From Tremella fuciformis (lineage: Eukaryota > Basidiomycota > Tremellomycetes > Tremellales > Tremellaceae), in NCBI GenBank assembly GCA_032768795.1, contig CP136497.1, forward strand, positions 1,428,501 through 1,492,500: a stretch of DNA of 64,000 nucleotides, given 5' to 3'. The translations under genes were made by a program, and so were the position numbers. Each line of letters starts with the position of its first letter. Position 1 is the first letter of the stretch. The notes under the pieces are model-generated. The model worked only from the letters and a program-made list of their open reading frames with translations, made no database searches and was not told where the DNA came from. Positions 55,799 through 64,000 of this stretch are shown in pieces.

Positions 55799-56132
55799 GC
55801 GTTGGCTCCCGACGATGTTCAGACGGTCTTTTTTATCTTACTATATATAGTGTCTAAGCAGTACCGTCTGCTGGGATGAGACGAGATGAATGCGTAGTCA
55901 GGGCATCTTTGCCAGAAAGCCCGCAACGTTTCGTTTTGGAACGCCTCTCCGGTTGGCGAATGCCCCTCGCCCTCGTACAGGTCGATAATGGAATGCAAAT
56001 GGAATGCAAATATAGACAGCATGCTGTATGAACGGTGTCACGCTGCAGCTTACGCCCAGACGTGGCGATTGGGCTTGGTGCGCGTGAAAACAGTGACGCT
56101 TGCTGCCGTATTAATAACGAGCCTGGGTCCCG
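55799..56132. other. convergent intergenic region with a short tandem repeat
   Basis: 334 bp between two 3' ends. An AT-rich stretch TATATATAG near 55844-55852 may be a polyadenylation-zone element. An 11-bp unit TGGAATGCAAA occurs twice in tandem near 55988-56009. No gene seen. Confidence 0.45.
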
Positions 56133-57035
56133 CTATGACTTGACCTCCAGCAGATCTGCAAGTCCCATCCGACTCAAGAAGTCCTTCTTCGCCAACTCCC
56201 CGACCCTACTGACAGTCTCGTACCCATCGTCCACCGGATCAACAACCGTCCTAAAGGGTCTCTTCCCCTTCTCCGCACCTATGACCGAGACCACCGCTTT
56301 GGCGACATCCTCGACATTCGCCCACGGCGGGGACAAGGCGGTGAGCCCCTCGACTGTCTTGTCGCTAATACCCTCGTATGGCTTGCCTTTCCCGGTGTAC
56401 TCCTCGGCGACCTCCTTGTTTCCCGGTGAACCGGCAAGCTGAAAATGGCTCGTCCCCTTTGTGAAAGCGCCGGGAATCACCACCGCCGACTCGATCCCAA
56501 ATCGGGACAGCTCCAGGCTATATGTGACTGACAGGCTGTCCATGGCGGCCTTGGCGGCAAAGTAGGCCCCCATGAATGGTGGCGCTCCTCCACGCGACGA
56601 AGAGCTGGATATCCATACCAAAAGGCCAGAGCGCCGAGCACGCATATGCGGCAGGGCCGATCGGTTTAGTCGATGCGGACCCACGCAATTGATGTCGAGA
56701 TAGTGCATGAATTCACTGGGCGTGAAGGCTTCCGTTGGTCCGTATCCCATATGTCCCGCATTGTGCACGAGGACGTCGATCCGACCACTATCGCTGATGA
56801 CGGTCCGGACCGCCACCTCGCACGAGCTCTCATCGCACACGTCGAGGGCTAGAGGTCGCAAGTCGACCCCATTTGCTTCGGCGAATGTTTTGACCGCCTC
56901 CTTGTCTTCCGCGGTCGACTTTTGGGAGCTGGCATAGACGATGTGGCCTGCCAGGGCGAGCTTTTGGGCCGTGAGCTTGCCGAAGCCGGACGCCGCGCCG
57001 GTGATGACGATCACGAGCTGCTCCTCAGATGTCAT
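56133..57035 (-). CDS. short-chain dehydrogenase/reductase, intronless
   Basis: NAD(P)-dependent oxidoreductase of 300 residues in one exon. ATG 57035 opens MTSEEQLVIVITGAASGFGK (TGxxxGxG loop), then GHIVYASSQKSTAEDKEAV, LRPLALDVCDESSCEVAV (D-V for adenine ring), RIDVLVHNAGHMGYGPTEAF (HNAG), LLVWISSSSSRGGAPPFMGA (catalytic Ser) and YFAAKAAMDSLSVTYSLEL (Y-x3-K). GIESAVVIPGAFTKGT is the P-G motif after beta-6. The C-terminal part resembles classical SDRs of the ketoreductase type found with polyketide or oxidative catabolism genes, but no substrate can be named. The copia element inserted 178 bp upstream of its ATG, so its promoter is probably altered. Lack of introns contrasts with neighbours. 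Confidence 0.9.
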   Translation of the reverse strand: MTSEEQLVIVITGAASGFGKLTAQKLALAGHIVYASSQKSTAEDKEAVKTFAEANGVDLRPLALDVCDESSCEVAVRTVISDSGRIDVLVHNAGHMGYGPTEAFTPSEFMHYLDINCVGPHRLNRSALPHMRARRSGLLVWISSSSSRGGAPPFMGAYFAAKAAMDSLSVTYSLELSRFGIESAVVIPGAFTKGTSHFQLAGSPGNKEVAEEYTGKGKPYEGISDKTVEGLTALSPPWANVEDVAKAVVSVIGAEKGKRPFRTVVDPVDDGYETVSRVGELAKKDFLSRMGLADLLEVKS

Positions 57036-57212
57036 CTCGATCTACAGTGCTATCTGCGCGTCACTGGACGACGATCTTACTGATAATCAGGGGATTCAAG
57101 ATCCAGCGCCGTATCTGGGCTTATCCACCACGCAGGTTCCCGTGCTTGCCCCGGCATGAACGGCCACGCGATCGAAGATTGCGGAGGAGGAAAGCCGGGT
57201 AAGCGGCGGCAA

Positions 57213-57217
57213 GATCT
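57213..57217. repeat. target-site duplication GATCT, left copy
   Basis: GATCT directly precedes the 5' LTR and is repeated right after the 3' LTR (62911-62915). Five bp is the usual Ty1/copia duplication length. Confidence 0.93.
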
Positions 57218-57381
57218 TGTTGAACAATAGGCCCCGAGGACCCCGAGGACGCCTCATAGGGTCAGAATTGCCTCTTGCGGCCAAATGAGTAACCTTATGT
57301 AGATGGCTTGGGCAGAGCGACAGCTCATAAGTAGAGAACTGCAGAGATGGACGAATGCATAGCTCTCATCATTGTGTAACA
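57218..57381 (+). repeat. 5' LTR of the copia element (164 bp)
   Basis: Starts TGTTGAACA and ends TGTAACA (TG...CA). It is identical, as far as I can compare by eye, to 62747-62910. Contains two CCCCGAG heptamers (57232-57238 and 57241-57247), 9 bp apart. Confidence 0.95.
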
Positions 57382-57727
57382 GATTAAAAGTCCCAAGTCT
57401 CAGCCCGAGACTACAGAGAGCATAACGGGCTGTCTATCGAGCCGTCGCCGCTGCCGCAGACGCTCTAGACACCGCCACAAACCGAGCCGTCGCCGTCTAC
57501 ATCGCCGCGGACGCTCGAGGAAGTTCCTAGCCGTCAGAGAAGGCTAGAGGAAGAACGAGAACATCTCGTAAGCACACAGGGAGAGCGTCGGGCCTAGTAA
57601 CAGGCGCTCTATCGCGAAAGTCGTCCCCAGCGAGGTATCGTTCCGCTGACGCACACTCTGCCGTCATATTTATCAAAATCAGCACCCCCGCGTGCGCACA
57701 GACCATCCCTTACATACCTTTATCGCG
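57382..57727 (+). other. retrotransposon leader (primer-binding/packaging region)
   Basis: 346 nt between 5' LTR and gag ATG. A 6-bp inverted repeat AGTCTC / GAGACT with a 5-nt loop lies at 57396-57412, just after the LTR where the primer-binding site is expected; I could not match a tRNA by eye. A CGAGCCGTCGCCG unit is repeated at 57438-57450 and 57483-57495, with a related downstream block (57453-57465 and 57504-57516). Confidence 0.6.
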
Positions 57728-60700
57728 ATGTCAGCCACCAGAGTCAACATCGACGCGATCCCAAAGCTCTCGCATGATCCTTCGTCATATGCGCCGTGGC
57801 GGGCGGCCGTAGAAGTCGCCCTGCAGCTTGGAGACTGCTGGAATGCAGCCTTGGGCCTCGATCCCGAGCCAGGGCGTGTCGCAGCTACCGAGCGTCGCAC
57901 TCGAGCAGGATCCGTCATGCCGACGGGATCCGAGGCTGGCGCGTTCAGCAGCGAGGATAAGAAGGACTGGGAGAGGTGGCAAGCCCGAGAGAGCAGGGCA
58001 CAGGCGATGTTGAAGGGAACGGTCTCGGAAGCCGTTCGGCTCGACATTGAAGACCTACTCGCTGCAGCCGATATGTGGCTGTATTGCGACAAAATGCACG
58101 AGGCCGACCTCCTGGAGAATCAGCGCATTGTTCATGCCCGCCTGTGGACTCTAGACCTGCGAGGGGACGCCTCTGCGGACGAAATGAGCGCTCACGTCGA
58201 GACGTTCTCCAAGGCGATTTCGGACGGCAAGCGCGTCGGGATCGTCCTGAGCGACACCGAGCGCGCTCAGAGATTCCTTGCCACGATCCTTGACCCCGCC
58301 TTCAACATTGTGAGGGCTGAATTGGCCCCCATCGCCAAGGACAAGCAGTCCTGGGCCGTCGTGCTCTCGAAATACACCACCGAGATCGCGCGACGAAGGG
58401 CTAGGCCGCCTCAAGGCCGTCAAGGTAACGGTGGTGGCAAACCGCTCGCGATGGCTGTCGAGCGTCGCCCTCGGTTCGAGAGAGACAAGGCCAATGACGA
58501 GTGTCGACATTGCGGCAAGAAAGGTCATTGGGAGCGTGATTGCCGCAAGAAGGCTGCAGAACTGCAGCGCGGCGGCCTGCAGGGCCGCGGCGGACGCTCT
58601 GCTCGGCAGAGAGGCGGCCGAGGTGAACGCAAGGGCGTTCAAGACCGTCAGGACGTCGTCGCCGCAGCCGACAAGAGGATCACGATTCCTCCTAAGGCCG
58701 ACTCGGGACTGCTCGCTGCAGCCCTGGAAGTTGACATGGATCCGTGGGCCGGTTTGACTGTTGCCGCCACCGAATGGGCCGAGCTCGATGATGATAGCGA
58801 CGATCGCATCGTCTTTCCTGACCAGCTCGACAACCCGTGGTTCGAGGATGGGTCTGCAGAGGCCAGTAATGACGCCCTGTTCACCGCAGACACTCTGCAG
58901 GTCGAGTCAGAGGCCGTCGAGCCCGTTTGGGTGCTCGACAGCGGAGCTACCGACCACTTGACACCGCACAGGTCGATCCTAAAACGCGTCCGCCGTCTCG
59001 AGACGCCCCGAGTCTTTGGGCTAGCCAGCGACACCGGCACAATGCAGGCCATCGAAGTAGGCGAGATAGATCTTGTCCTGTCGTCTGGGCAACGCCTCAC
59101 GCTCCGAGACGTCTACCACGTCCCGACAGCTCGAATCAGCCTCTGCTCCCTGTCAAGGCTGCTGCGATGGGGCTGGCGGGCGGATCTCAAGGGTGACGGC
59201 GGAACGCTTGAGCGACGGCAGGAAAGGCTAGCTCTGCAAAAGAAAGGCTCGCTTTGGACCGTGCGACTCGGCAGGACGCATCCTACGATCCTGCTTGCAA
59301 CCGCAGTCGACGCTAGATCACCGCTCGAGGCTGAACATCAGCGTCTCGGTCATATAGGCATCGAGCGTCTGAAAGAGCTGGGTAGGAAAGACCTACTTAC
59401 CGAGCCCTGGCGAGTCTATAAAGACGATCCGTTCGTTACCGCTGCATGCGAGGTGTGCGCTCGCACCAAAATTACCAGGCCGCCGAAGGCCGGTGACGCC
59501 CCGCTGCTCAGAGGCGGCGGCGACGGTGTCGGCGTTGATGTCGACATTACCGGGCCATTCGAGACGTCCGTTGACGGATGCGAGAACATGCTCGTGGCTA
59601 TCGAGCGCTCGAGCAAGATCCTTGGCGTGGTCCCGATAGGCCGGAAGTCAGAGGCGTTCAACGCCTTGCAGCAGTTCGTAGCCAAGATCGAGCGGCAGCT
59701 CGGAGATCGCGTCCGAGTCATTCGCAGCGACGGCGGAGGCGAGTTTGATAGCCTGGAAGCCCGAGCGTTCTATCAGTCAGCCGGTATTCAACATTACATG
59801 ACGCCTAGGTACACGCCCGAGCTCAACGGGGCGGCTGAACGAACGATACGCACCGTCAAAGACATGATAGCCGCCATGCTGGCCGATAGCCGCTTGCCTC
59901 ATTCCTACTGGTCTTTCGCAGCCCGTTACGCCGCAGTAATCATCATGAAGCTGTCTGTGTCAGCCAGGACGGGCTTATCGGCTTGGAGCGCGCTTACAGG
60001 GCGGGAGAGAGGCCTAGATTCCGTCCTGCGATTCGGGCAAAGGTGTCATGCGCAGATCCCGTCTCAGATTCGCCGCAAGGCGTCGTTTACGATAGAGCGC
60101 GGCGAGGCGTGTCGGATACTCGGTCAGAGTGAGACCCAGAGCGGATGGATTGTGCAGCTTGACGCCACGGGCGAGATTGCCCATCGAAGAGACGTCAAAG
60201 TGCTTGAGATGTCGGAGGACGATGAGGCCGATGTCGGTCACGTGACCCAAAGCGACCAAGCACAGCTCATACCGGTTGGATCGATGGGAGGCAAGATCGC
60301 AAGTCATTCAAGCCAGGATGATGATAGAGACGATCTGGAGGTACCTGGAGATCAGCCTGAGCCGGGGCAAGCTCAGAAAAATGTCGCTGGAGTAGAGATC
60401 TCAGAGGAAGAGCTCACAATCAACGATCCCGCAGTTGCCGTGTCCAACACACCCGAGCAGCCTCGGGTCCCCCGTCCATCCCGTCTTCCTGTAGCCACCA
60501 ATCGTTCCAGGATTCCCGTTGCCGACAGGTGGACGTATGTACCAGTCGTCGAGACCCCGCCGGCACCTCCCGTGGCCGCCAATACCGTCGGACGGCCCGT
60601 CCGCGAGAAGAAAGCGCCCGCAAAGTTCGGTGCGATCGTTGAGCGGCTGCATAGCCCTTTCGCCTTCCTATCTGCCAATGCCGCCGACGGCCCCGTGATG

Positions 60701-62752
60701 CCTGTAGATCCCAGGAACCTAGCCGAGGCGATGGCTAGCGATGACAGAGGAGAGTGGATTGCCGCCATGGAGAAGGAAATTGCGAACATCGAGAGTAAGG
60801 GGACATGGCAAGAGGTCAAACTTCCTGCAGATCGCAAGGCAGTCGGATCGCGTTGGGTATTTAAAGTCAAGACCGATGCCGACGGCCACGTCGTCAAACA
60901 CAAGGCTAGGCTTGTCGCACAGGGCTTCTCGCAGGTGCCGGGCGTCGATTTTGAAGAGACGTTCGCGCCGGTAGGCCGTCTCGGATCTCTGAGACTGTTG
61001 CTAGCCATCGCTGCAGCCGACCGCATGATTGTCGCACAGGCCGACGTCGAAGGAGCGTATCTGAACAGCCCAATCGACACAGAGGTCTACATTCGGTATC
61101 CGGACGGGATGCGGCGGAGACCAGGCTGCGACGCTCTGCTGCTGTTGAAGAGCCTGTACGGCCTAAAGCAGTCAGCAAGGAACTGGTGGGAAGAGCTAGG
61201 ACGAGTCTTACATCGACAGGGCTTCCTGAGGACGAACGGTGACTGGGGACTGTATGTGCGGCAGGACCGACAAGGCCGAATCGTGCTTGTCTTGGTCTAC
61301 GTCGACGACATCGTGATTGCCGCATCATCGCAGGGGGAGATAGACGACCTGTGGACCGCCCTAAAGGCTGAGTGGACGATCACTGTCATAGGCGACGTCG
61401 GAACCGTGCTTGGGATGAAGGTATCGCAGGACAAGGCTAGGCGGACGATCTGGCTGAGTCAGCCCGCATACATCGACAGGGTGCTCGAGAGGTTCCCAGA
61501 GCACGCTCGGCGACGCACCAGATCAACACCGTTGCCGCAGGATGCCAAGATCGATGCAGAGGACATGTCGACGGCCCTAACGCCCTATCAAGAACTTGTC
61601 GGATGTCTCCTATGGCTAGCGGGCTGCACCCGCCCGGACGTCATGTTCGCGGCCTCGTATCTATCCCGAGCGCTCGCTGCACCTACCCGTCAGCATTGGG
61701 ACCTCGCACAAGGCGTCCTGACCTACCTAGCCCACACACGGACTGTTGGGCTCAAGCTAGGCGGCGGGAAAGATGACGGGCTGCAGGGCTGGGTAGATTC
61801 CGACTGGGCAGGCTGCAAGGAGACCCGGCGGTCAACCACGGGTTGGTTGATGGAGTTCAAGGGCTCGCCGATCACCTGGTCGTCCAGACGGCAGGCTACC
61901 GTGTCAACATCCACCGTCGAGGCCGAATACATCGCTGTCGCAGAAGCAGCCAAGGAGGCAGTTTGGCTCAGGAATCTACTCTGTGAGCTAGGACTCGAGC
62001 AGAGATCACCAACGCCGCTCTCCTGCGACAACCAGGGGTCCATCAGACTCGCAGGACAGCCTACTACTCACTCTCGAACCAAACATATCGACATAAAGCA
62101 TCATTTGATTCGGGAACTTGTTGACACAGGCAAAGTCAGCCTGCGGTACGTCAGCTCTGCAGACCAGAAGGCAGACATCCTCACCAAGTCGCTCCCCGCC
62201 GCCGCCCACGCGCGCCATTTTGAAGCTCTGGGTCTGGGCCGTCCGCCTGCCGGCGCGGAGCGCGCTCTTGTCCACCTAGCGGCTGCATTCAGCGATCTAG
62301 AAGGCTTCGGCGGTAGCGGAAAGATGTTGAATGACAAAGTCAGTCGCGCTCCAAATCGTCTGCCACACCACGTGGTCAAGCCAAAACGCCGAAATGCCGC
62401 TAGTCAAACCCATCAGCTCGCACATCAGCAACGCTTCGCTGCATGCGCACGGGGAGTGAGAGACTGTATGCATGCAGGGGGAGCCAGAGGATCCCAAAGA
62501 GGATCAGGGCTACCGGCAGACACCAAGATCATCGATTTTGGGTCGGTATTGATGGAGAACGGCCGGACGCCTTCCCATCAGCCTGAAGGAAGTGTTGGTC
62601 TGGACCGTGCGACGCTCGCGACGCGCGGTCTCGGGCCTCTATCGTCCTGGAGCGAAGATCAACAGGCTTGGGGATGCCCGGTAGGTCCTTGGCACAACCG
62701 CCAGACCTGTTGCGGCCACCTGCAGCCTGCAGACTTCGAGGGGGAGTGTTGA
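57728..62752 (+). CDS. Ty1/copia Gag-Pol polyprotein, 1,674 residues, single frame
   Basis: The frame is open from a GTG at 57692, but the first ATG is at 57728 (MSATRVNIDAIPKL). Approximate residue positions: gag 1-250; zinc knuckle CRHCGKKGHWERDC (259-272); protease VWVLDSGATDHL (active Asp about 404); GAG-pre-integrase HQRLGHIGIERL (about 536); integrase core with D (about 603), DGGGEF and the E of ELNGAAERT (about 697); linker; reverse transcriptase (about 1010-1250) with YVDD at about 1191; RNase H with WVDSDWAG (about 1357), VEAEY (about 1397) and DNQGSIRLA. No frameshift or stop between gag and pol, so gag is made from a fused frame. After RNase H a tail of about 160 residues follows that matches nothing I know. 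The stop codon (62750-62752) lies 4 bp inside the 3' LTR. Predicted to be functional. Confidence 0.95.
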   Translation: MSATRVNIDAIPKLSHDPSSYAPWRAAVEVALQLGDCWNAALGLDPEPGRVAATERRTRAGSVMPTGSEAGAFSSEDKKDWERWQARESRAQAMLKGTVSEAVRLDIEDLLAAADMWLYCDKMHEADLLENQRIVHARLWTLDLRGDASADEMSAHVETFSKAISDGKRVGIVLSDTERAQRFLATILDPAFNIVRAELAPIAKDKQSWAVVLSKYTTEIARRRARPPQGRQGNGGGKPLAMAVERRPRFERDKANDECRHCGKKGHWERDCRKKAAELQRGGLQGRGGRSARQRGGRGERKGVQDRQDVVAAADKRITIPPKADSGLLAAALEVDMDPWAGLTVAATEWAELDDDSDDRIVFPDQLDNPWFEDGSAEASNDALFTADTLQVESEAVEPVWVLDSGATDHLTPHRSILKRVRRLETPRVFGLASDTGTMQAIEVGEIDLVLSSGQRLTLRDVYHVPTARISLCSLSRLLRWGWRADLKGDGGTLERRQERLALQKKGSLWTVRLGRTHPTILLATAVDARSPLEAEHQRLGHIGIERLKELGRKDLLTEPWRVYKDDPFVTAACEVCARTKITRPPKAGDAPLLRGGGDGVGVDVDITGPFETSVDGCENMLVAIERSSKILGVVPIGRKSEAFNALQQFVAKIERQLGDRVRVIRSDGGGEFDSLEARAFYQSAGIQHYMTPRYTPELNGAAERTIRTVKDMIAAMLADSRLPHSYWSFAARYAAVIIMKLSVSARTGLSAWSALTGRERGLDSVLRFGQRCHAQIPSQIRRKASFTIERGEACRILGQSETQSGWIVQLDATGEIAHRRDVKVLEMSEDDEADVGHVTQSDQAQLIPVGSMGGKIASHSSQDDDRDDLEVPGDQPEPGQAQKNVAGVEISEEELTINDPAVAVSNTPEQPRVPRPSRLPVATNRSRIPVADRWTYVPVVETPPAPPVAANTVGRPVREKKAPAKFGAIVERLHSPFAFLSANAADGPVMPVDPRNLAEAMASDDRGEWIAAMEKEIANIESKGTWQEVKLPADRKAVGSRWVFKVKTDADGHVVKHKARLVAQGFSQVPGVDFEETFAPVGRLGSLRLLLAIAAADRMIVAQADVEGAYLNSPIDTEVYIRYPDGMRRRPGCDALLLLKSLYGLKQSARNWWEELGRVLHRQGFLRTNGDWGLYVRQDRQGRIVLVLVYVDDIVIAASSQGEIDDLWTALKAEWTITVIGDVGTVLGMKVSQDKARRTIWLSQPAYIDRVLERFPEHARRRTRSTPLPQDAKIDAEDMSTALTPYQELVGCLLWLAGCTRPDVMFAASYLSRALAAPTRQHWDLAQGVLTYLAHTRTVGLKLGGGKDDGLQGWVDSDWAGCKETRRSTTGWLMEFKGSPITWSSRRQATVSTSTVEAEYIAVAEAAKEAVWLRNLLCELGLEQRSPTPLSCDNQGSIRLAGQPTTHSRTKHIDIKHHLIRELVDTGKVSLRYVSSADQKADILTKSLPAAAHARHFEALGLGRPPAGAERALVHLAAAFSDLEGFGGSGKMLNDKVSRAPNRLPHHVVKPKRRNAASQTHQLAHQQRFAACARGVRDCMHAGGARGSQRGSGLPADTKIIDFGSVLMENGRTPSHQPEGSVGLDRATLATRGLGPLSSWSEDQQAWGCPVGPWHNRQTCCGHLQPADFEGEC
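62738..62746 (+). other. polypurine tract
   Basis: GAGGGGGAG immediately abuts the 3' LTR at 62747, the expected plus-strand primer site of an LTR element. Confidence 0.85.
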
Positions 62753-62910
62753 ACAATAGGCCCCGAGGACCCCGAGGACGCCTCATAGGGTCAGAATTGC
62801 CTCTTGCGGCCAAATGAGTAACCTTATGTAGATGGCTTGGGCAGAGCGACAGCTCATAAGTAGAGAACTGCAGAGATGGACGAATGCATAGCTCTCATCA
62901 TTGTGTAACA
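62747..62910 (+). repeat. 3' LTR of the copia element (164 bp)
   Basis: Identical copy of 57218-57381. Heptamers CCCCGAG at 62761-62767 and 62770-62776. The gag-pol stop codon lies inside it. Confidence 0.95.
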
Positions 62911-62915
62911 GATCT
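62911..62915. repeat. target-site duplication GATCT, right copy
   Basis: Matches 57213-57217 and directly follows the 3' LTR end. Confidence 0.93.
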
Positions 62916-63159
62916 GAGCCTCCGGAAGCTCGGGTGATACTCCGGCGGGTATAACATGGGTAATAGCGGGGCCCTGTATCGACTCCCGGTCTGGGCGACG
63001 TCGATGTCGGTACGCAGCCCCATTGGGGCGCCTCACGCGGGGTCCGACAATCATCTGGGAACGTCGTCGCATTGTGGGTGTATATAGAGGCGCTGACCAG
63101 GTGTCGGGATGGACCGACTCACCTGTTCTGACCGACCGCCCCTTGATACGGCCAGCACA

Positions 63160-64000
63160 ATGAGCCAAGAAAGTATCTCTAAAGCCCGTAAGACCATCAT
63201 TCCCCACCTCTGTCAAGGCGACTTACGTCAAAGCAGTACCCGTCGACCACGTCGAGAACTCTTCAAAGGACGTCGTCAATATGGGCACCGAGAACGAGAC
63301 CTATCACGTTTCCGACCCCGCAATCCATACCGAGGACGATGAACCCGTTGGCATTTACCCCTGGCTGGTAGTCGCGTCATGCTGTGTCGGTTTGTGGTCG
63401 ATCACCTTGTCCGTGCATCCTACGGATAGTGGTGCGAAGCTGACCGTGCTAAAGCTCGCTGGCTTCTCCCGGCACCTGGCTGACCGAAGTCGAGGCCAGC
63501 ATTGGCGGAACGAAGATCGGCAATTGGCTCCCGTTTGTCGCCCAGGTCGTTCAAGGTGTCATTGCTCCGCCCCTCAACTTGGCTAGTGACCTGGTCGGTC
63601 GACGCTGGATCATTGTGGCGAGTCTCGTTCTGGGGGCAGCGGGCTCGATTGTCACCGCCCGGGCACAGACGATGCCAGTCAGTTGTATGTCGTCACATAT
63701 TGCAGAGCTGATCGTGAGATCGCCATCGGTGGTCTGGCCTTGGCCGGATGCGCATTCGTTGCTCAGTCTCTGCTGTGAGCACCACTCAGGGCGGTTACAA
63801 CTGGACTGAATTCTGATCTATAAGATACGTGATCGCCTCTGAAGTAGTGCCTCATCGCCTGAGAGCGGCATCGCAAGGATTCCTCAACTCAATGGGCACG
63901 GGTGTGGGCGGGACAATGGCCACCACACTCGCCGGTATCTTCGTCGCTCGAAATGTTGGCAATCACGGCGGCTGGCGATGGGTGTTCTATTTTCAGGCTA
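63160..64000 (+). CDS. MFS efflux carrier, TRI12/siderophore-transporter-like; runs off the right edge
   Basis: Membrane exporter or siderophore carrier of the DHA14/SIT group. ATG 63160 opens MSQESISKA. A short intron leads to a polar stretch with NMGTENETYHVSDP and then GIYPWLVVASCCVGLWSITL (TM1). After further introns: SGWLLPAPWLTEVEASIGG, IGNWLPFVAQVVQGVIAPPL, SDLVGRRWIIVASLVLGAAG (motif A-like D-x-x-GRR), IAIGGLALAGCAFAQSLL, VIASEVVPHRLRAASQGFLN and GWRWVFYFQA at the window edge. About the first half of a typical 580-residue protein is present. TATATAG at 63081-63087 lies 79 bp upstream. The copia insertion separates this promoter region from the divergent SDR. Confidence 0.84.

Larger units (their letters stand above)
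57218..62910 (+). mobile_element. complete Ty1/copia (Pseudoviridae-type) LTR retrotransposon, 5,693 bp
   Basis: Full-length element with two identical 164-bp LTRs, a 5-bp target duplication (GATCT), a polypurine tract before the 3' LTR, and one uninterrupted gag-pol frame. Domain order protease, integrase, reverse transcriptase, RNase H is the Ty1/copia order (Ty3 elements place integrase last). Identical LTRs indicate a recent insertion. It sits between divergent genes at 57035 and 63160. Confidence 0.96.

Noticed and set aside
55988..56009. Tandem TGGAATGCAAA repeat as a regulatory element
   Set aside because: Only two units, in a convergent 3' region; most likely chance or slippage.
57692..57727. 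Copia frame from 57692
   Set aside because: It starts at GTG; the first ATG is at 57728.
1..64000. CRISPR array, operon or bacterial ribosome-binding sites
   Set aside because: Spliceosomal introns, TATA boxes and fungal gene families show this is eukaryotic; no spaced repeats of CRISPR type were seen.

Overview
This is eukaryotic, fungal DNA. Almost every gene is cut by short spliceosomal introns (mostly about 40-60 nt, GTRNGY at the 5' end, CTNAC/CTNAT-like branch sites, YAG at the 3' end). The gene families (Zn2Cys6 regulators, fungal MFS transporters, a Ty1/copia element) are fungal. Dense GC-rich genes and very short introns suggest a basidiomycete yeast, most likely a Tremellomycete; that assignment is inferred from style only. 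Gene spans below run from start to stop codon and include introns that I placed by eye.

Layout. 1-6.8 kb: the 5' part of a 5-oxoprolinase gene and a divergent Zn2Cys6 regulator. 7.2-13.8 kb: an N-acetylglucosamine-kinase-like sugar kinase, an amino-acid/choline/GABA-type permease and a second regulator. 14.2-22.5 kb: a secreted protein of unknown function, an intronless argininosuccinate-lyase-like enzyme, an allantoate-permease-type MFS carrier and a lactose/hexose-type MFS carrier. 23.1-31.6 kb: a carbohydrate module with a regulator, an aldo-keto reductase, a GH140-like apiosidase-type hydrolase and another regulator. 32.1-41.1 kb: a glutathione transferase, a quinate-permease-like carrier, an SDR, a sialidase-like (BNR) protein and a sugar carrier. 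41.6-51.3 kb: a compact set with two paralogous Fe(II)/2-oxoglutarate-type oxygenases, an aldehyde-reductase-II-like enzyme, a Zn2Cys6 regulator, a RidA imine deaminase and an HpcH/HpaI aldolase. 51.7-57.0 kb: a GH43 hydrolase, a sugar carrier and an SDR. 57.2-62.9 kb: a complete Ty1/copia retrotransposon with identical 164-bp LTRs and a perfect 5-bp target duplication. 63.2 kb to the end: the start of a TRI12-like efflux carrier.

The window holds five zinc-cluster regulators and seven membrane carriers and no obvious housekeeping gene, so it looks like accessory nutrient-utilisation territory. The most notable candidate is the 41-51 kb set. Its intergenic promoters carry arrays of a CTCGGGG-like heptamer repeated about every 9-11 bp, next to an internal regulator gene. 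This suggests an uncharacterised co-regulated oxidative catabolic pathway (oxygenase, imine hydrolysis, aldol cleavage, aldehyde reduction). The copia LTR carries the same heptamer twice at a 9-bp step.
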